A stretch of 64,000 nucleotides of DNA from Acinetobacter sp. Marseille-Q1618 (lineage in GTDB: Bacteria > Pseudomonadota > Gammaproteobacteria > Pseudomonadales > Moraxellaceae), in assembly GCF_902809855.1 (NCBI RefSeq), contig NZ_CADDWJ010000002.1:1347860-1411859 (forward strand), read 5' to 3'. Shown here in pieces: positions 9,505 to 18,495 of this stretch. Within the stretch, counting starts at the first letter, position 1; each line of letters starts with the position of its first letter. Below the pieces are notes generated by a model, which saw nothing but the letters and a program-made list of their open reading frames with translations, was not told the DNA's origin and searched no databases. Made by a program: the position numbers and the translations under genes.

Positions 9505-9631
9505 GTTCTGGCTCGCTTTATTTTATGAAAATGAAAGGGTAATTGGATTATTGCAGGCTATACGTTATTCGCCAAGTCCTTTCCAATCTGTTCATATATT
9601 CAGTTATAGTTTGCATAGATATTATGTTAAA

Positions 9632-9654
9632 CCCTCTCTTTTAAAAAGAGAGGG
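9632..9654 (-). terminator. Hairpin terminator after nadV
   Basis: An 11-bp stem (CCCTCTCTTTT with AAAAGAGAGGG) lies in the 211-bp gap between nadV and nrtR. The T-tract past the stem on the minus strand is short (TTTAAC). Confidence 0.55.
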
Positions 9655-9715
9655 TAGTTTCAATATAAGTCCAAGCATTGTTGAAAAATTATATAGAGAT
9701 AAGGTCTAATTTAAC

Positions 9716-11218
9716 TTACTTTGACAATTCAGCATTCAATCTCTCCCGAATCTCAGTCAAACAACATTCACGTAATAGTCGACCATTCTCAAATACAGTT
9801 TTTAATTCACCGTACTGCTCCTGTTCTATTGTTTGTTGATCAAACAACTCAAACCCATTTTTAGTTTTCTCAACACGGAGCAAGCCTTTGGCTGATTTTT
9901 TAGTCCCTGAATCGGTTGCAGGGTCTTTAAATAATTCACGAGCCACACCATTGACTTGTCCCCAAGTCGCTTTGACCGCAAAGCCAAAAGTATCACGAGT
10001 CATGTAGTTATAAGTATAACTACCGATACCAAAAACCAAATTGTTAGATGCAAAACCTTTCGCTTCTAAGCCTTGTAAAATTCTTAGTGCGCGGTCTAAA
10101 GTAATTGAATCACCATAAATTAAGCCGACACGCTCATTCAAAACCTTATAGCCTTTTTCTGTAATCGTCCCACCAAAGATTTCCCATAAACATTCAACGG
10201 CACCTTTAAAAGCAGGGCTACCAATTTCCGCGTCAGCGTCACCACAAATGATTTTTACGGGATCGCCAGAGTCTGGACGAAACACTAATTTTGCTAAGCC
10301 CAAAGCATTTGGCTGACGTGCTAAGATTTCAGCTTTGAGTTCAACGCTAAACTCCGTAATCACTCGCCAAAAATCCCATGTATCCGATACGATACTGACT
10401 ACACCAGATGGATAAAGTTCAGTGATTAATCGTCTAAATGTATCAATTTCACGTTCTTCGCTGCCCATACACATGACACTATGCTCAGTCGCAGGGACGG
10501 ATACACCTACGATACCCTCAGCATTGTAATATTCTTCAGCATAATCAATGGCTGACACGGCATCTGTACCAATAAAACTAGTAAGATGCCCCACACCATT
10601 TTGGCTTGCATCATAAATGCCACTCATGCCACGACTACTAAAATCATGTCCTTGTATAGAAACAAAATCGAGTGGTGCACCAGTTTTTATAGCATATTCA
10701 GTGAGTAGACGTTTGTACTCAAAAGCAATGCTGGCTGTAGTGCAACTTTTCCAAAGTTCTGCACTTAATACTGTTTCTAAATAATTGGTGAGCCAGAAAA
10801 ATTCAGGCAAAGTATTTACAATGGTCAAAACAGGTACACGCATATTGACACGATTGCCTTCTTCTAAGGCTTTTATTTTAATTGGTAAATAGCCCAAGTC
10901 ATGCAACGCTTCAATGTGATCAACTGGAATTGCACCATCACCCAATGCTGTATCCATACGACGCTTATAGGCTGAAACGACTTTGGCTTTGTCTTGCTGA
11001 AAAAAGCCATCATTCCATGTATCTATTAAAAAGTGTTTAATAAACCCTTGTAAGCCAAAGAATACGATTTTATCATCAAAGTCAGGCAGCATTTTTGCCA
11101 AACGAGATGAACGCGGTGTAAAGTTGGCATAGACATATTCTGTACCCGCAGGGTATTGGCGTCTGTGATCTGCTTTATAAAAGTCTATTGCATTTAATGG
11201 GTTGATTCTCAAGCTCAT
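9716..11218 (-). CDS. nadV: Nicotinamide phosphoribosyltransferase NadV
   Basis: 500 aa, the usual NAMPT/NadV length. It joins nicotinamide and PRPP to give NMN, a one-step salvage route to NAD. Family motifs include DFYKADHRRQYP near the N-terminus, 'YVYANFTPRSSR', 'SIQGHDFSSRGMSG', 'VSVPATEHSVMC', 'VFRPDSGDPVKIICGD' and 'NNLVFGIGSYTYN', all lining the PRPP/NMN site. ATG 11218 has GGAG 8 nt upstream. It lies 22 nt downstream of the prs-like gene, so PRPP supply and use are co-transcribed. Cytoplasmic. Confidence 0.93.
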   Translation of the reverse strand: MSLRINPLNAIDFYKADHRRQYPAGTEYVYANFTPRSSRLAKMLPDFDDKIVFFGLQGFIKHFLIDTWNDGFFQQDKAKVVSAYKRRMDTALGDGAIPVDHIEALHDLGYLPIKIKALEEGNRVNMRVPVLTIVNTLPEFFWLTNYLETVLSAELWKSCTTASIAFEYKRLLTEYAIKTGAPLDFVSIQGHDFSSRGMSGIYDASQNGVGHLTSFIGTDAVSAIDYAEEYYNAEGIVGVSVPATEHSVMCMGSEEREIDTFRRLITELYPSGVVSIVSDTWDFWRVITEFSVELKAEILARQPNALGLAKLVFRPDSGDPVKIICGDADAEIGSPAFKGAVECLWEIFGGTITEKGYKVLNERVGLIYGDSITLDRALRILQGLEAKGFASNNLVFGIGSYTYNYMTRDTFGFAVKATWGQVNGVARELFKDPATDSGTKKSAKGLLRVEKTKNGFELFDQQTIEQEQYGELKTVFENGRLLRECCLTEIRERLNAELSK

Positions 11219-11240
11219 TTTTATTCTCCAACGTTTTTAA

Positions 11241-12128
11241 TTATTTGTGTGTACTAAAGTCAATAACAGTAAGTTTTTCATTTACAGTTTGTTCAATGCT
11301 ATTGGTGGTAAAAATTTGATCGACCAATCCTTCAAAAAGCTGAAAACCTTTACTGAAAATGCCATGTGTCACATATAAAACCACATGTTCACATTTCAAC
11401 TTTTTTAATTCTTCGGCAATGCCTTTAAATGTTGCACCTCCATCACAAATATCATCAGTAATCACCGCAACTTTGCCGCTTAAATCTGTCGCATTAACAT
11501 GAGCGTTGATGATTTTTCCCGTTTCAGGATGACGTTTTTTATCACAATAAATGATTTCAATGTCATTCGTTCTTAGGCGATTTATTGCCTGAGCAATATA
11601 ATTTGTACGTTGTTTTGCACCCGCATCAGGGCAGATTAGTACGCTATTGTCTGTTGTTAAAATTTTAGTTAATTCATTACATTGCAGAATAATAGTGCTG
11701 GGTTGCACATTTTCAATGTTTAAAAAGCAGGTATTTTCATGCAGTAGTTTTTCAGTCACAGCACTATGAGCATCCCAAACTGTGATTGACTTACGTTGTT
11801 GCGGAAATTGTTCAGCATTGATGTTGAGCAGCTTACTCATGATGTCAAGCGAAAATGCCTGACCTACCGCACAGATACGATCTTGGCGTGCATAAGGAAA
11901 GTAGGGGATTTCTAAATCAATGCTTATACCTTGATTTAATAAAATATTTTCAACTAATAAATAATCCATTAAATCTTGGCTATTATTGATTTTTGCTTGT
12001 ATTTGAACCTGTTCTGATAAGGTTTTTAAAATCTCTGTTGCAATATGTATGTGACGTTCACCACCTGCAAACTGCATACTTTTTATCGTGGTTAAATTAT
12101 TGTTTACATCTTTAATTTGGATAGGCAT
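11241..12128 (-). CDS. prs: Ribose-phosphate pyrophosphokinase paralogue linked to nadV
   Basis: A 295-aa PRPP-synthetase homologue, shorter than the housekeeping enzyme (about 315 aa). It makes PRPP from ribose 5-phosphate and ATP. Visible motifs are IPYFPYARQDR (ATP/ribose site) and the PRPP loop 'VAVITDDICDGGATF', a variant of the classical VDDMIDTGGT. It is the first gene of the prs-nadV operon and presumably supplies PRPP for NMN synthesis. It is unlikely to be the essential housekeeping prs, because it is divergent and cluster-bound. Regulation by NrtR is inferred from context. Confidence 0.88.
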   Translation of the reverse strand: MPIQIKDVNNNLTTIKSMQFAGGERHIHIATEILKTLSEQVQIQAKINNSQDLMDYLLVENILLNQGISIDLEIPYFPYARQDRICAVGQAFSLDIMSKLLNINAEQFPQQRKSITVWDAHSAVTEKLLHENTCFLNIENVQPSTIILQCNELTKILTTDNSVLICPDAGAKQRTNYIAQAINRLRTNDIEIIYCDKKRHPETGKIINAHVNATDLSGKVAVITDDICDGGATFKGIAEELKKLKCEHVVLYVTHGIFSKGFQLFEGLVDQIFTTNSIEQTVNEKLTVIDFSTHK

Positions 12129-12150
12129 TTTTAATACTCTTTAAAGTGGC

Positions 12151-12163
12151 TTATTGCCAATAA
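12151..12163. promoter_or_regulatory. 13-bp palindrome upstream of prs-nadV, candidate operator
   Basis: TTATTGCCAATAA is a perfect 6-1-6 dyad, 23 nt before the prs start codon. Its position suits a repressor site, and NrtR is the obvious candidate. I cannot match it to a known NrtR consensus. A TTATTGC half-site occurs upstream of nrtR (about 9548-9554). Confidence 0.3.
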
Positions 12164-12320
12164 ATATATAGTGTCATAAAGCCTATTAATATAGCAATTC
12201 TAATTTACAAAAATTAACACTGTTATCATGCGGACTAAGAAACAACTGAATTTAAATTTAGAATATTTTAATTATCAAAATGATATCTTGGTTTTTCTAA
12301 TTTTAGAACCAGTATAAATA

Positions 12321-12344
12321 AAAATGGCGACATCAATGTCGCCA
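12321..12344 (-). terminator. Terminator after the Sel1-repeat gene
   Basis: An 8-bp GC-rich stem (TGGCGACA, loop, TGTCGCCA) is followed on the minus strand by TTTTTATTTAT. Confidence 0.8.
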
Positions 12345-12362
12345 CTCAAATGATCAGTAAAA

Positions 12363-13157
12363 CTATTTTTTAGCTGGTGCTTTGGCTTGCTCAGCAATCA
12401 TTTTATTGATCGCGTCTAATGATTCTTTTGCATTTGGAATATTTTCTTTGACCATTGCTTCATAGATCTTTTTCGCTTCTGGCAGGTTCTGTGCAATCAC
12501 ATCACCTTTTGCCATCATATTTGCGATAGCAACAAGTGCAGGAATATAGCCTTTTTGTGCTAAGCCCTGAATCGTGGTGATACCTTGCTGTAAGGATTTG
12601 GTATTTCTATTTTTTAAACCCTGTTTAATATCATATAAAGCTTTGTAATGTATGGCTTGCATATTACCCTTTTTAATTAAAGGATCTAGTTTTTGCAATG
12701 CCAATTGATCGGAAGCTGGTTTATCATCTGCAAAGAGTAAAAATGCATATTCAGTGGTTGCATCATCAAAACCTTGTTTAGATGATTTTTCTAAATATTG
12801 ACGAGCTTTAGCTTGATCTTGTTTTACGCCCAACTCGCCTGTTTGATAGGCTTTGGCAAGTGCATAACTGGCAACTGAATAACCTTTATCAGAAGACTGC
12901 TGATAGTATTGCAGCGCTTTCTTTTTATCTACAGGTGTACCTTGACCTGCTTGAGTGAGAAAAGCCAAGTTATATAAAGCTTGAGCATCACCTGTTTTAG
13001 CAAGGATTTCAAGTTCTTTATATGCAGCGTTATAATCTTTCTTTTGAATCAATTGTTCAACTTTAGCGAATTTTGGATCGACAGGAGCGGCTTGTGGTGC
13101 TGCAAATGCAGTTGCACAAGAAATGCTGAGTAAAGCAGAAAGTAGAATTTTTTTCAT
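12363..13157 (-). CDS. Periplasmic Sel1/TPR-repeat protein
   Basis: ATG 13157 is chosen over in-frame GTG 13163 because it opens a clean signal peptide (MKKILLSALLSISCATAFA, cleavage before APQ); 264 aa. At least three Sel1-like repeats follow: 'GDAQALYNLAFLTQAGQGTP', 'GYSVASYALAKAYQTGE' and 'GFDDATTEYAFLLFADD'. A degenerate helical half and a Lys/Ala-rich end complete the protein. Such proteins are periplasmic interaction scaffolds; partners cannot be told here. It has its own terminator and is probably monocistronic. Confidence 0.8.
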   Translation of the reverse strand: MKKILLSALLSISCATAFAAPQAAPVDPKFAKVEQLIQKKDYNAAYKELEILAKTGDAQALYNLAFLTQAGQGTPVDKKKALQYYQQSSDKGYSVASYALAKAYQTGELGVKQDQAKARQYLEKSSKQGFDDATTEYAFLLFADDKPASDQLALQKLDPLIKKGNMQAIHYKALYDIKQGLKNRNTKSLQQGITTIQGLAQKGYIPALVAIANMMAKGDVIAQNLPEAKKIYEAMVKENIPNAKESLDAINKMIAEQAKAPAKK

Positions 13158-13404
13158 TAACACATAACCTTTTTAATCATTTCTTCCTGAAAGAAATTTT
13201 TTAGTTTTCAACGAATATAATCATAAGTGTTATAAAAATAGGAATAAAGGTTTATAGGTCGTGTTTTCTTTAATTTTTGTATGGGAATGTGAGTATCTGA
13301 AATTTTTTGCATTTAAATGCAATACACCAACTATTTGATATTTGCTTCAATTAAATATTTATTTTTACTCATTTATTTATGAACTTAAAAGTTTAATTCG
13401 GCAT

Positions 13405-13438
13405 AACTCACCTGAAAAAGCTCATTTTCAGATGAGTT
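13405..13438 (-). terminator. Imperfect hairpin after the VIT-domain gene
   Basis: AACTCA-CTGAAAA pairs with TTTTCAG-TGAGTT with one bulge, 20 nt past the stop. There is no T-tract, so the terminator role is uncertain. The remaining ~240 bp up to 13158 holds only the upstream region of the Sel1 gene. Confidence 0.4.
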
Positions 13439-13457
13439 GTAACTTCATAATGGCTTC

Positions 13458-16397
13458 TTAATTTACAGTAAATTTACCAATTAAAACCGCACCATCTTCA
13501 CCTGTTTGTAGCCTTTCTTTGGTCATTTTTACGCGTAAAATTTCTTCACTTTGTTTGTTCGTGCCCCAATGGCGAATTAATCGCACGAAAGCGGTTGTTG
13601 GCCCTGTCACAATCTGCTGACGATCACCGTAATAATGCGCTTTTATACGATATTCACCTTTCATAGGTTGCTTGAGCCAGAATGCTTCTGGACCATATCC
13701 CCCTGTAAAGTCATTGGAAATTTTACCGCCTTGTACACTGTTACGATGTGCATAAAAGGTTTTTTCATTATTTGGATCAATCACCCATAAATCCATGTCA
13801 GAATTATCACTGTCCCATGTTAAAACCACTCGGATACCGACAGGCAGATTGCGGATTAACTTTTTATCTATGTCCTGAATAGCGGCACTATTCGGTGCTT
13901 GATGTATTATATTATTCAACTCATCTGTCGCAATGAGATGGATACCACCAAAACGTCGATCCCATTCATTGCTGACCACATGATACATCGTACGAATAGC
14001 ATCATCATATTGTTTATTTTCCGCATATGCCAAGGCTAAATCACGCCAAGATTGTGGTTCTTCCTCTGCTATTTTCAGGACTTTTTGATAAATCACAATC
14101 GCATCTTGATACTGCTTTAATAACATCAATTGTTGTCCTAACAGGCGTAAGACATGACGATTTTCAAGATTCAATTCAGCAAGGTTAGAAATAACTAAAA
14201 CCGCTTCATCATTTAAACCTTTTTGTCTGAATATTTCGGCAACAGTTAAGTAAAATGAAGGATTATTTAAGTTATTTGCACGTTCATCTAAATAGACTTG
14301 ATAGGCGTATTGTTTGCTTGCTTTATCTAAGCGTGTCACATACGGTGCATCTTCTTTCCATGGCTGAATTTCAATTTTAATATTTTGATTTTCAATATTC
14401 TTTTTGCTTTGAGAAATACGAGAAGTTGTCGTTTCTGCAACTGCATCCGCAGCGTATTCAGCCGATGCTGCTTGTGGTGCAGGGGCTATAGGTGCAGGTG
14501 CAACAGGTTCGATCGGTGCAACTTCTACTACAGGTGCATTACGATTTAAACGTTGCTGTAGTTTTTCAACCAATGGCTGTTTAACTTTTTGTTTAGGAAA
14601 ATCAGTTTCCCACCATTGTTGATGTGCTTGATATTCCTGAATACTTTGATTAAGGGCTTGTTGTTGCTTTTGTTGTAAGCTGTCTTTTTTCTGTTGAATA
14701 CGTTGTTCGTATTCAGCTCTCAGGCTTGCTGGGGGAGTGATTTCATACTGCACATAGTCATCTAGATTTTCTAATACAATCAATGATGTATTTGGCGTGA
14801 CAATATTAAAATCTTGTGCAATATTTTGAATTTGTTGTTGATTTAGGGATGCTTGCGGCAAAAGCTCGGCAACTTTTTGTTTTGCCCATAATGCTGCAAT
14901 TTGTTGACTGTTCACACTATTTTTAAATGACATTTCAAGATTCTGAATTTGTGTACCATTTTGTAGTTTGAGTTTTAGTTTGGCTTGATCCCCGATCACA
15001 GATGAATATTTTCCGAAGATGCGAACTATGCCATTTTCAGGAAAGTAGGAAGGTACATATAATTCACTGACGCCAGTACCATCGACCTGAATTAAACGAC
15101 TCTGATCATGAAGCAATGCATGTTGTGCTTGTTTAAATTCCATCGGATTGTGCCAAGATAGATATTGTCCCTGATTTTTTTCAGCGAGCTGGCGAAGTTG
15201 TTGTGTGTTTAATGTATTGGCGTTGCCCTGAATACTATATAAGCGCTGGTTTTGATTCAGTTGGATATTTTGCGAAGTCCCATAATTTTCTAAGCCGTCA
15301 CTGAACAGTAAATATTCTTGAATATTTTTATTGTTTTTCCAGTTTGAAAGGTTGGTTGCGCCGTCATAAACCACATTTTCTAAATATTTTTTGAGCGTTG
15401 ACCAGTCCCCATTCTTAATTTTAAAACTTTGTGGGGGCGATGTTCTATGACGCAATAATGTCAGCTCAACATCGGCATTTTGCACTTTTTGAAAATAATC
15501 ATCCAGTAAAGCCAGCTCACTGTCTAGATCACGCTGTCGTGCAGACAGCGAGACATCCCATAAAATCCCAATACTTTGTGGAAGTTGTCGGGCTTGTGAT
15601 ATTGCATTTACAGGAATTTCCACATAGAAATAATCAGCGTTTTTAAAGTGTTGTGTAAAAAGCTGTGCTTGCTGGCTATTTGGAAGGTAAATATCAATGT
15701 GTTTGAGTGCGGTAAGTTTTGGATTTTTAAGCGTTGCACTATAGCTATTTTGCGCATTGTTTTTAAAACTGAGTTGGTCGCTTTGGGGCGCATTTTCGAT
15801 ACCTTTTATATTTACATCAAGCTGATAGCTTTCAACCTGATTGGCAAATTGTAAGGGTAAACGATATAGCTTTCCTTGCGCTGTATTAGATAACGTTTGT
15901 TGATAACGGATACGGACTGTTCGTGTCCCTTGTGCAGGAATTGGATAAACACGGAGTTTAAAATTATTGCCTTGAGTTTGTTCAAGCAGTGCTGGGTCTA
16001 CATTACGTCGCTCTATTGCCTCAAATACTTGCTGACCTTTGGCTTTAGGTACGGGCACAGCATCACGCATTTCGCCATTGATGTCTAAAGCAAGTGCAGT
16101 AATTTGCTGTCCTTCTTGTAATGGAAATTCTAAATTTCCCTCAAGTGGGCGACTGTTGGGATTATACAATTGCATTTCCAAAGTCGTTTCAGCTAAACCA
16201 TTGATGATTTCAACTTGGGTTTTTACATTTTTTAGCTGAATAGCCACTTCATTTTTTGCAGTGACGATCTGAATCGGACGAGGAATAATTTCCACAGGTG
16301 TGGTCGCAATACGTGGTTGTATGATTACATCTTTGGCAGTGGAAAACGTGAAAGGTGTCAGGCTTAACATCAAGCAGGTGATCAGATTCTTTTTCAT
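13458..16397 (-). CDS. VIT-domain / TPR / DUF2135 secreted protein
   Basis: 979 aa with a signal peptide (MKKNLITCLMLSLTPFTFSTA). Residues about 45-190 form a VIT (inter-alpha-trypsin) domain: 'VEIINGLAETTLEMQLYNPN', 'LEFPLQEGQ', 'VFEAIERRNVDPALLEQ' and 'PAQGTRTVRIRY'. A vWA-like region follows near 'IGILWDVSLSARQRD', a degenerate MIDAS. Next come a Pro/Ala linker (about 630-650), two or three TPR-like repeats (about 700-800) and a C-terminal DUF2135 domain ('TWDSDNSDMDLWVIDPN', 'GGYGPEAFW'). The linker resembles that of OmpA in this window. It is probably periplasmic or envelope-bound. Function is unknown; VIT/vWA proteins often take part in adhesion or protein binding. Confidence 0.8.
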   Translation of the reverse strand: MKKNLITCLMLSLTPFTFSTAKDVIIQPRIATTPVEIIPRPIQIVTAKNEVAIQLKNVKTQVEIINGLAETTLEMQLYNPNSRPLEGNLEFPLQEGQQITALALDINGEMRDAVPVPKAKGQQVFEAIERRNVDPALLEQTQGNNFKLRVYPIPAQGTRTVRIRYQQTLSNTAQGKLYRLPLQFANQVESYQLDVNIKGIENAPQSDQLSFKNNAQNSYSATLKNPKLTALKHIDIYLPNSQQAQLFTQHFKNADYFYVEIPVNAISQARQLPQSIGILWDVSLSARQRDLDSELALLDDYFQKVQNADVELTLLRHRTSPPQSFKIKNGDWSTLKKYLENVVYDGATNLSNWKNNKNIQEYLLFSDGLENYGTSQNIQLNQNQRLYSIQGNANTLNTQQLRQLAEKNQGQYLSWHNPMEFKQAQHALLHDQSRLIQVDGTGVSELYVPSYFPENGIVRIFGKYSSVIGDQAKLKLKLQNGTQIQNLEMSFKNSVNSQQIAALWAKQKVAELLPQASLNQQQIQNIAQDFNIVTPNTSLIVLENLDDYVQYEITPPASLRAEYEQRIQQKKDSLQQKQQQALNQSIQEYQAHQQWWETDFPKQKVKQPLVEKLQQRLNRNAPVVEVAPIEPVAPAPIAPAPQAASAEYAADAVAETTTSRISQSKKNIENQNIKIEIQPWKEDAPYVTRLDKASKQYAYQVYLDERANNLNNPSFYLTVAEIFRQKGLNDEAVLVISNLAELNLENRHVLRLLGQQLMLLKQYQDAIVIYQKVLKIAEEEPQSWRDLALAYAENKQYDDAIRTMYHVVSNEWDRRFGGIHLIATDELNNIIHQAPNSAAIQDIDKKLIRNLPVGIRVVLTWDSDNSDMDLWVIDPNNEKTFYAHRNSVQGGKISNDFTGGYGPEAFWLKQPMKGEYRIKAHYYGDRQQIVTGPTTAFVRLIRHWGTNKQSEEILRVKMTKERLQTGEDGAVLIGKFTVN

Positions 16398-16553
16398 AGT
16401 TGTAAGTTCTTAAAAATAAATATTTATGTGTGTTTATACAGTGTAATTGCTAAAGTAAATGTTGCGGTGAAGTGATTTTTACAAACGGATCAGTTTAATA
16501 TATCCGAAAAAAGCTGAGTGACAAATTGCATATTTTATATATTATTTTACAAC

Positions 16554-16577
16554 ATGGAGAGTGATGATCACGCTCCA
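16554..16577 (-). terminator. Hairpin after dsbC
   Basis: TGGAG-A-GTGAT pairs with ATCAC-G-CTCCA, with one symmetrical mismatch, 18 nt past the dsbC stop. There is no clear T-tract. Confidence 0.4.
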
Positions 16578-16595
16578 TTATTTTATTTTAAACGA

Positions 16596-17294
16596 CTATT
16601 TTAAAAGCGCTTCTAAGTCGGCTGCGCTACGAATACCCGAAATACGTGTTCCGTCTTTTAAGAAGAAGGTCGGTGTACCACTGATATCAAGTTGTTTGCC
16701 CAATGCTGCAATTTGGGGAATAGGTGAGGTACAATTGATGGCTTTATTCGGCTGCTTTTTATTCAGTGTATAATCAAGCCATGCTTGATACGGGTTTTTT
16801 GAACACCAAATTTGGTTAGAAATATTGACTGCATTTGGATGCAAAGATGGAATCGGATATAGGAATAAATACACGGTCAAGTTATCAATTTTTTGTATTT
16901 CATGCTCAAGTTTTTGGCAATACGGACAGTCAGGATCACTAAATAAATAGATCACCCGTTCGCCTTTACCTTTCACATGTTTAATGGCTTGATCTAAAGG
17001 CAGTTTTGCTATGTTAATTTTACTTAACGTTTGCATGCTTTCTTCAGTTAAGTTTTTTTGTTGTTTGAGATCAATCAAGTTTCCAACAAAAAAGTATTTT
17101 GCTTCATCCGTTGTATAGACAATACGCCCACCCATATACACCTCATAAATATCTTTAACAGGTGATGTTGTAACGGATTTAACAGGAATGTCAGGGAAGT
17201 TTTGTTTAAGATTTTGTTCAACGGTTTTGATATCTGCATGGCTTGCAGTGAGTGCAAAAAAACTAAGAGAAAGGGCAGTGAACCATGTTTTCAT
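16596..17294 (-). CDS. dsbC: DsbC-type thiol:disulfide isomerase
   Basis: ATG 17294 is chosen because it opens the signal peptide MKTWFTALSLSFFALTASHA; the ORF is open upstream to 17390 but the extra residues have no signal character. 232 aa. An N-terminal dimerisation domain ('VEQNLKQNFPDIPVKSV') and a thioredoxin-fold domain with the CPYC active site (DPDCPYCQKLE) and the cis-Pro loop SGTPTFF are seen. DsbC isomerises wrong disulfides in the periplasm and is kept reduced by DsbD. Confidence in the family is high. Confidence 0.9.
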   Translation of the reverse strand: MKTWFTALSLSFFALTASHADIKTVEQNLKQNFPDIPVKSVTTSPVKDIYEVYMGGRIVYTTDEAKYFFVGNLIDLKQQKNLTEESMQTLSKINIAKLPLDQAIKHVKGKGERVIYLFSDPDCPYCQKLEHEIQKIDNLTVYLFLYPIPSLHPNAVNISNQIWCSKNPYQAWLDYTLNKKQPNKAINCTSPIPQIAALGKQLDISGTPTFFLKDGTRISGIRSAADLEALLK

Positions 17295-17386
17295 GATAAA
17301 GCTCGAAAATAGAATAGATTTATATAGGCTTAGTGGCAGTAAACAATATAGCTTATTCTTACAGTAAATAAAGCAATGCCACCAAT

Positions 17387-17722
17387 TCAATACAGTGTAT
17401 TTTCATCTAAATACGGCGTTACGACTGCTTGTAAAAGTTCGATTAATTCTTCATCCATATAATGATAATCATCAGGAATATCGAGCACGACAATCTTTTT
17501 GTGTTGTAGTTGTTGAGGAAATTTTTGTTTGATGTTCTGCTTGTGTTTATGTTCCATCACAAAAATCAGGTCAGCCCAAGCGATATCTTGGCTTGAAATA
17601 GTATGTTGAGCCTGTCTGCTTGTACCTGCAGAACGAGTAGAAATGCCATAACCTACTGCAAAGACCCGCTCAGCAGTAGGACTGCGCCATTGATTACGGC
17701 TACAAATAAATAGTGTTTTAAT
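17387..17722 (-). CDS. Low-molecular-weight phosphotyrosine-phosphatase-like protein, apparent ATT start
   Basis: An open frame of 111 codons ends at TGA 17387-17389. Its product starts IKTLFICSRNQWRSPTAE and carries the CX5RS phosphatase loop (C-SRNQW-RS) right at the N-terminus, as in LMW-PTP-like proteins. Other conserved-looking parts are 'TRSAGTSRQAQHTISSQDIAWADLIFVMEHKH' (shown in parts: STRSAGTS, WADLIFVMEHKH) and VLDIPDDYHYMD near the end. No ATG, GTG or TTG lies upstream before the in-frame TAA. AAGGA sits 6 nt before the ATT codon at 17722-17720, so ATT is the likely start, as in infC or pcnB. It lies 55 nt downstream of the PduO-type gene and may share its transcript. Catalysis is unproven. 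Confidence 0.75.
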   Translation of the reverse strand: MKTLFICSRNQWRSPTAERVFAVGYGISTRSAGTSRQAQHTISSQDIAWADLIFVMEHKHKQNIKQKFPQQLQHKKIVVLDIPDDYHYMDEELIELLQAVVTPYLDENTLY

Positions 17723-17777
17723 GGTATTTCCTTGATAACTTAAATGAAGAAAAACACCTTGTTATTTACTAAGTGTT

Positions 17778-18356
17778 TTAAATCGTTTCATTGATATTCT
17801 TTTGCCACAACACTTCACTACCACCTTCAGCACGTTGTAAGGTACGTGAGGCGACAAAGAACCAATCAGACAAACGATTGAGCAGTTGTAAAGCAGTAGC
17901 TTGAATATTTTGATCACGTGTATGTACAGTCATTAAACTTCTTTCTGCACGGCGACATACAGCACGTGCTTGATGGGCATAACTGCAAACAATCGTCCCT
18001 GATGGCAAAATAAAATCTTTAAGCATCGGTAACGCTTCATTCATATGATCAATTTCTTTTTCAAGAAACTCTACACAAAGTGGTTGCAGCATGGTGTAGT
18101 TAGGAATACAAACTTCACCGCCTAAATCAAATAACCAATGTTGGATCAAGCTTAAAGATTTGTCCCATTTGGCTTTATTTTCAATGTTGCTCAGTGCAAT
18201 TTGAGAACGTAATACCCCCACAATCGAGTTGAGCTCATCGACATCACCTAATGCAGCAATGCGTAAGTCATCTTTGGCAACACGTGAGCCATCGCCCAAA
18301 CCTGTGGTACCAGTATCTCCTGTACGGGTATAAATTTTACTTAAACGATGTCCCAT
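17778..18356 (-). CDS. Cob(I)yrinic acid a,c-diamide adenosyltransferase, PduO type
   Basis: 192 aa. It transfers adenosyl from ATP to cob(I)alamin to make coenzyme B12. The N-terminal ATP-binding motif KIYTRTGDTGTTGLGDG and the C-terminal helices with CRRAERSLM and 'LNRLSDWFFVASR' are diagnostic of the PduO/MMAB family. ATG 18356 has AAGGA 6 nt upstream. The btuB receptor gene lies upstream on the same strand, 404 bp away, which fits a local B12 uptake-and-activation pair although they are probably separate transcripts. Confidence 0.92.
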   Translation of the reverse strand: MGHRLSKIYTRTGDTGTTGLGDGSRVAKDDLRIAALGDVDELNSIVGVLRSQIALSNIENKAKWDKSLSLIQHWLFDLGGEVCIPNYTMLQPLCVEFLEKEIDHMNEALPMLKDFILPSGTIVCSYAHQARAVCRRAERSLMTVHTRDQNIQATALQLLNRLSDWFFVASRTLQRAEGGSEVLWQKNINETI

Positions 18357-18495
18357 GATGATTCCTTGAAAGTTTTATAAATTTTAAATCAAATATTAAA
18401 AAGAAGTTCGTGTTTAAAAAGGTATGTCAATCATATTTTACATTAAAATCTAAAATACCTATAAAATTAAAACTTAACGTAGTAGTGCTATCGCA

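Noticed and set aside
16596..17390. Longer N-terminus for DsbC (start near 17390)
   Set aside because: The extra 32 residues overlap the phosphatase-like gene end and precede a complete signal peptide that starts at 17294.
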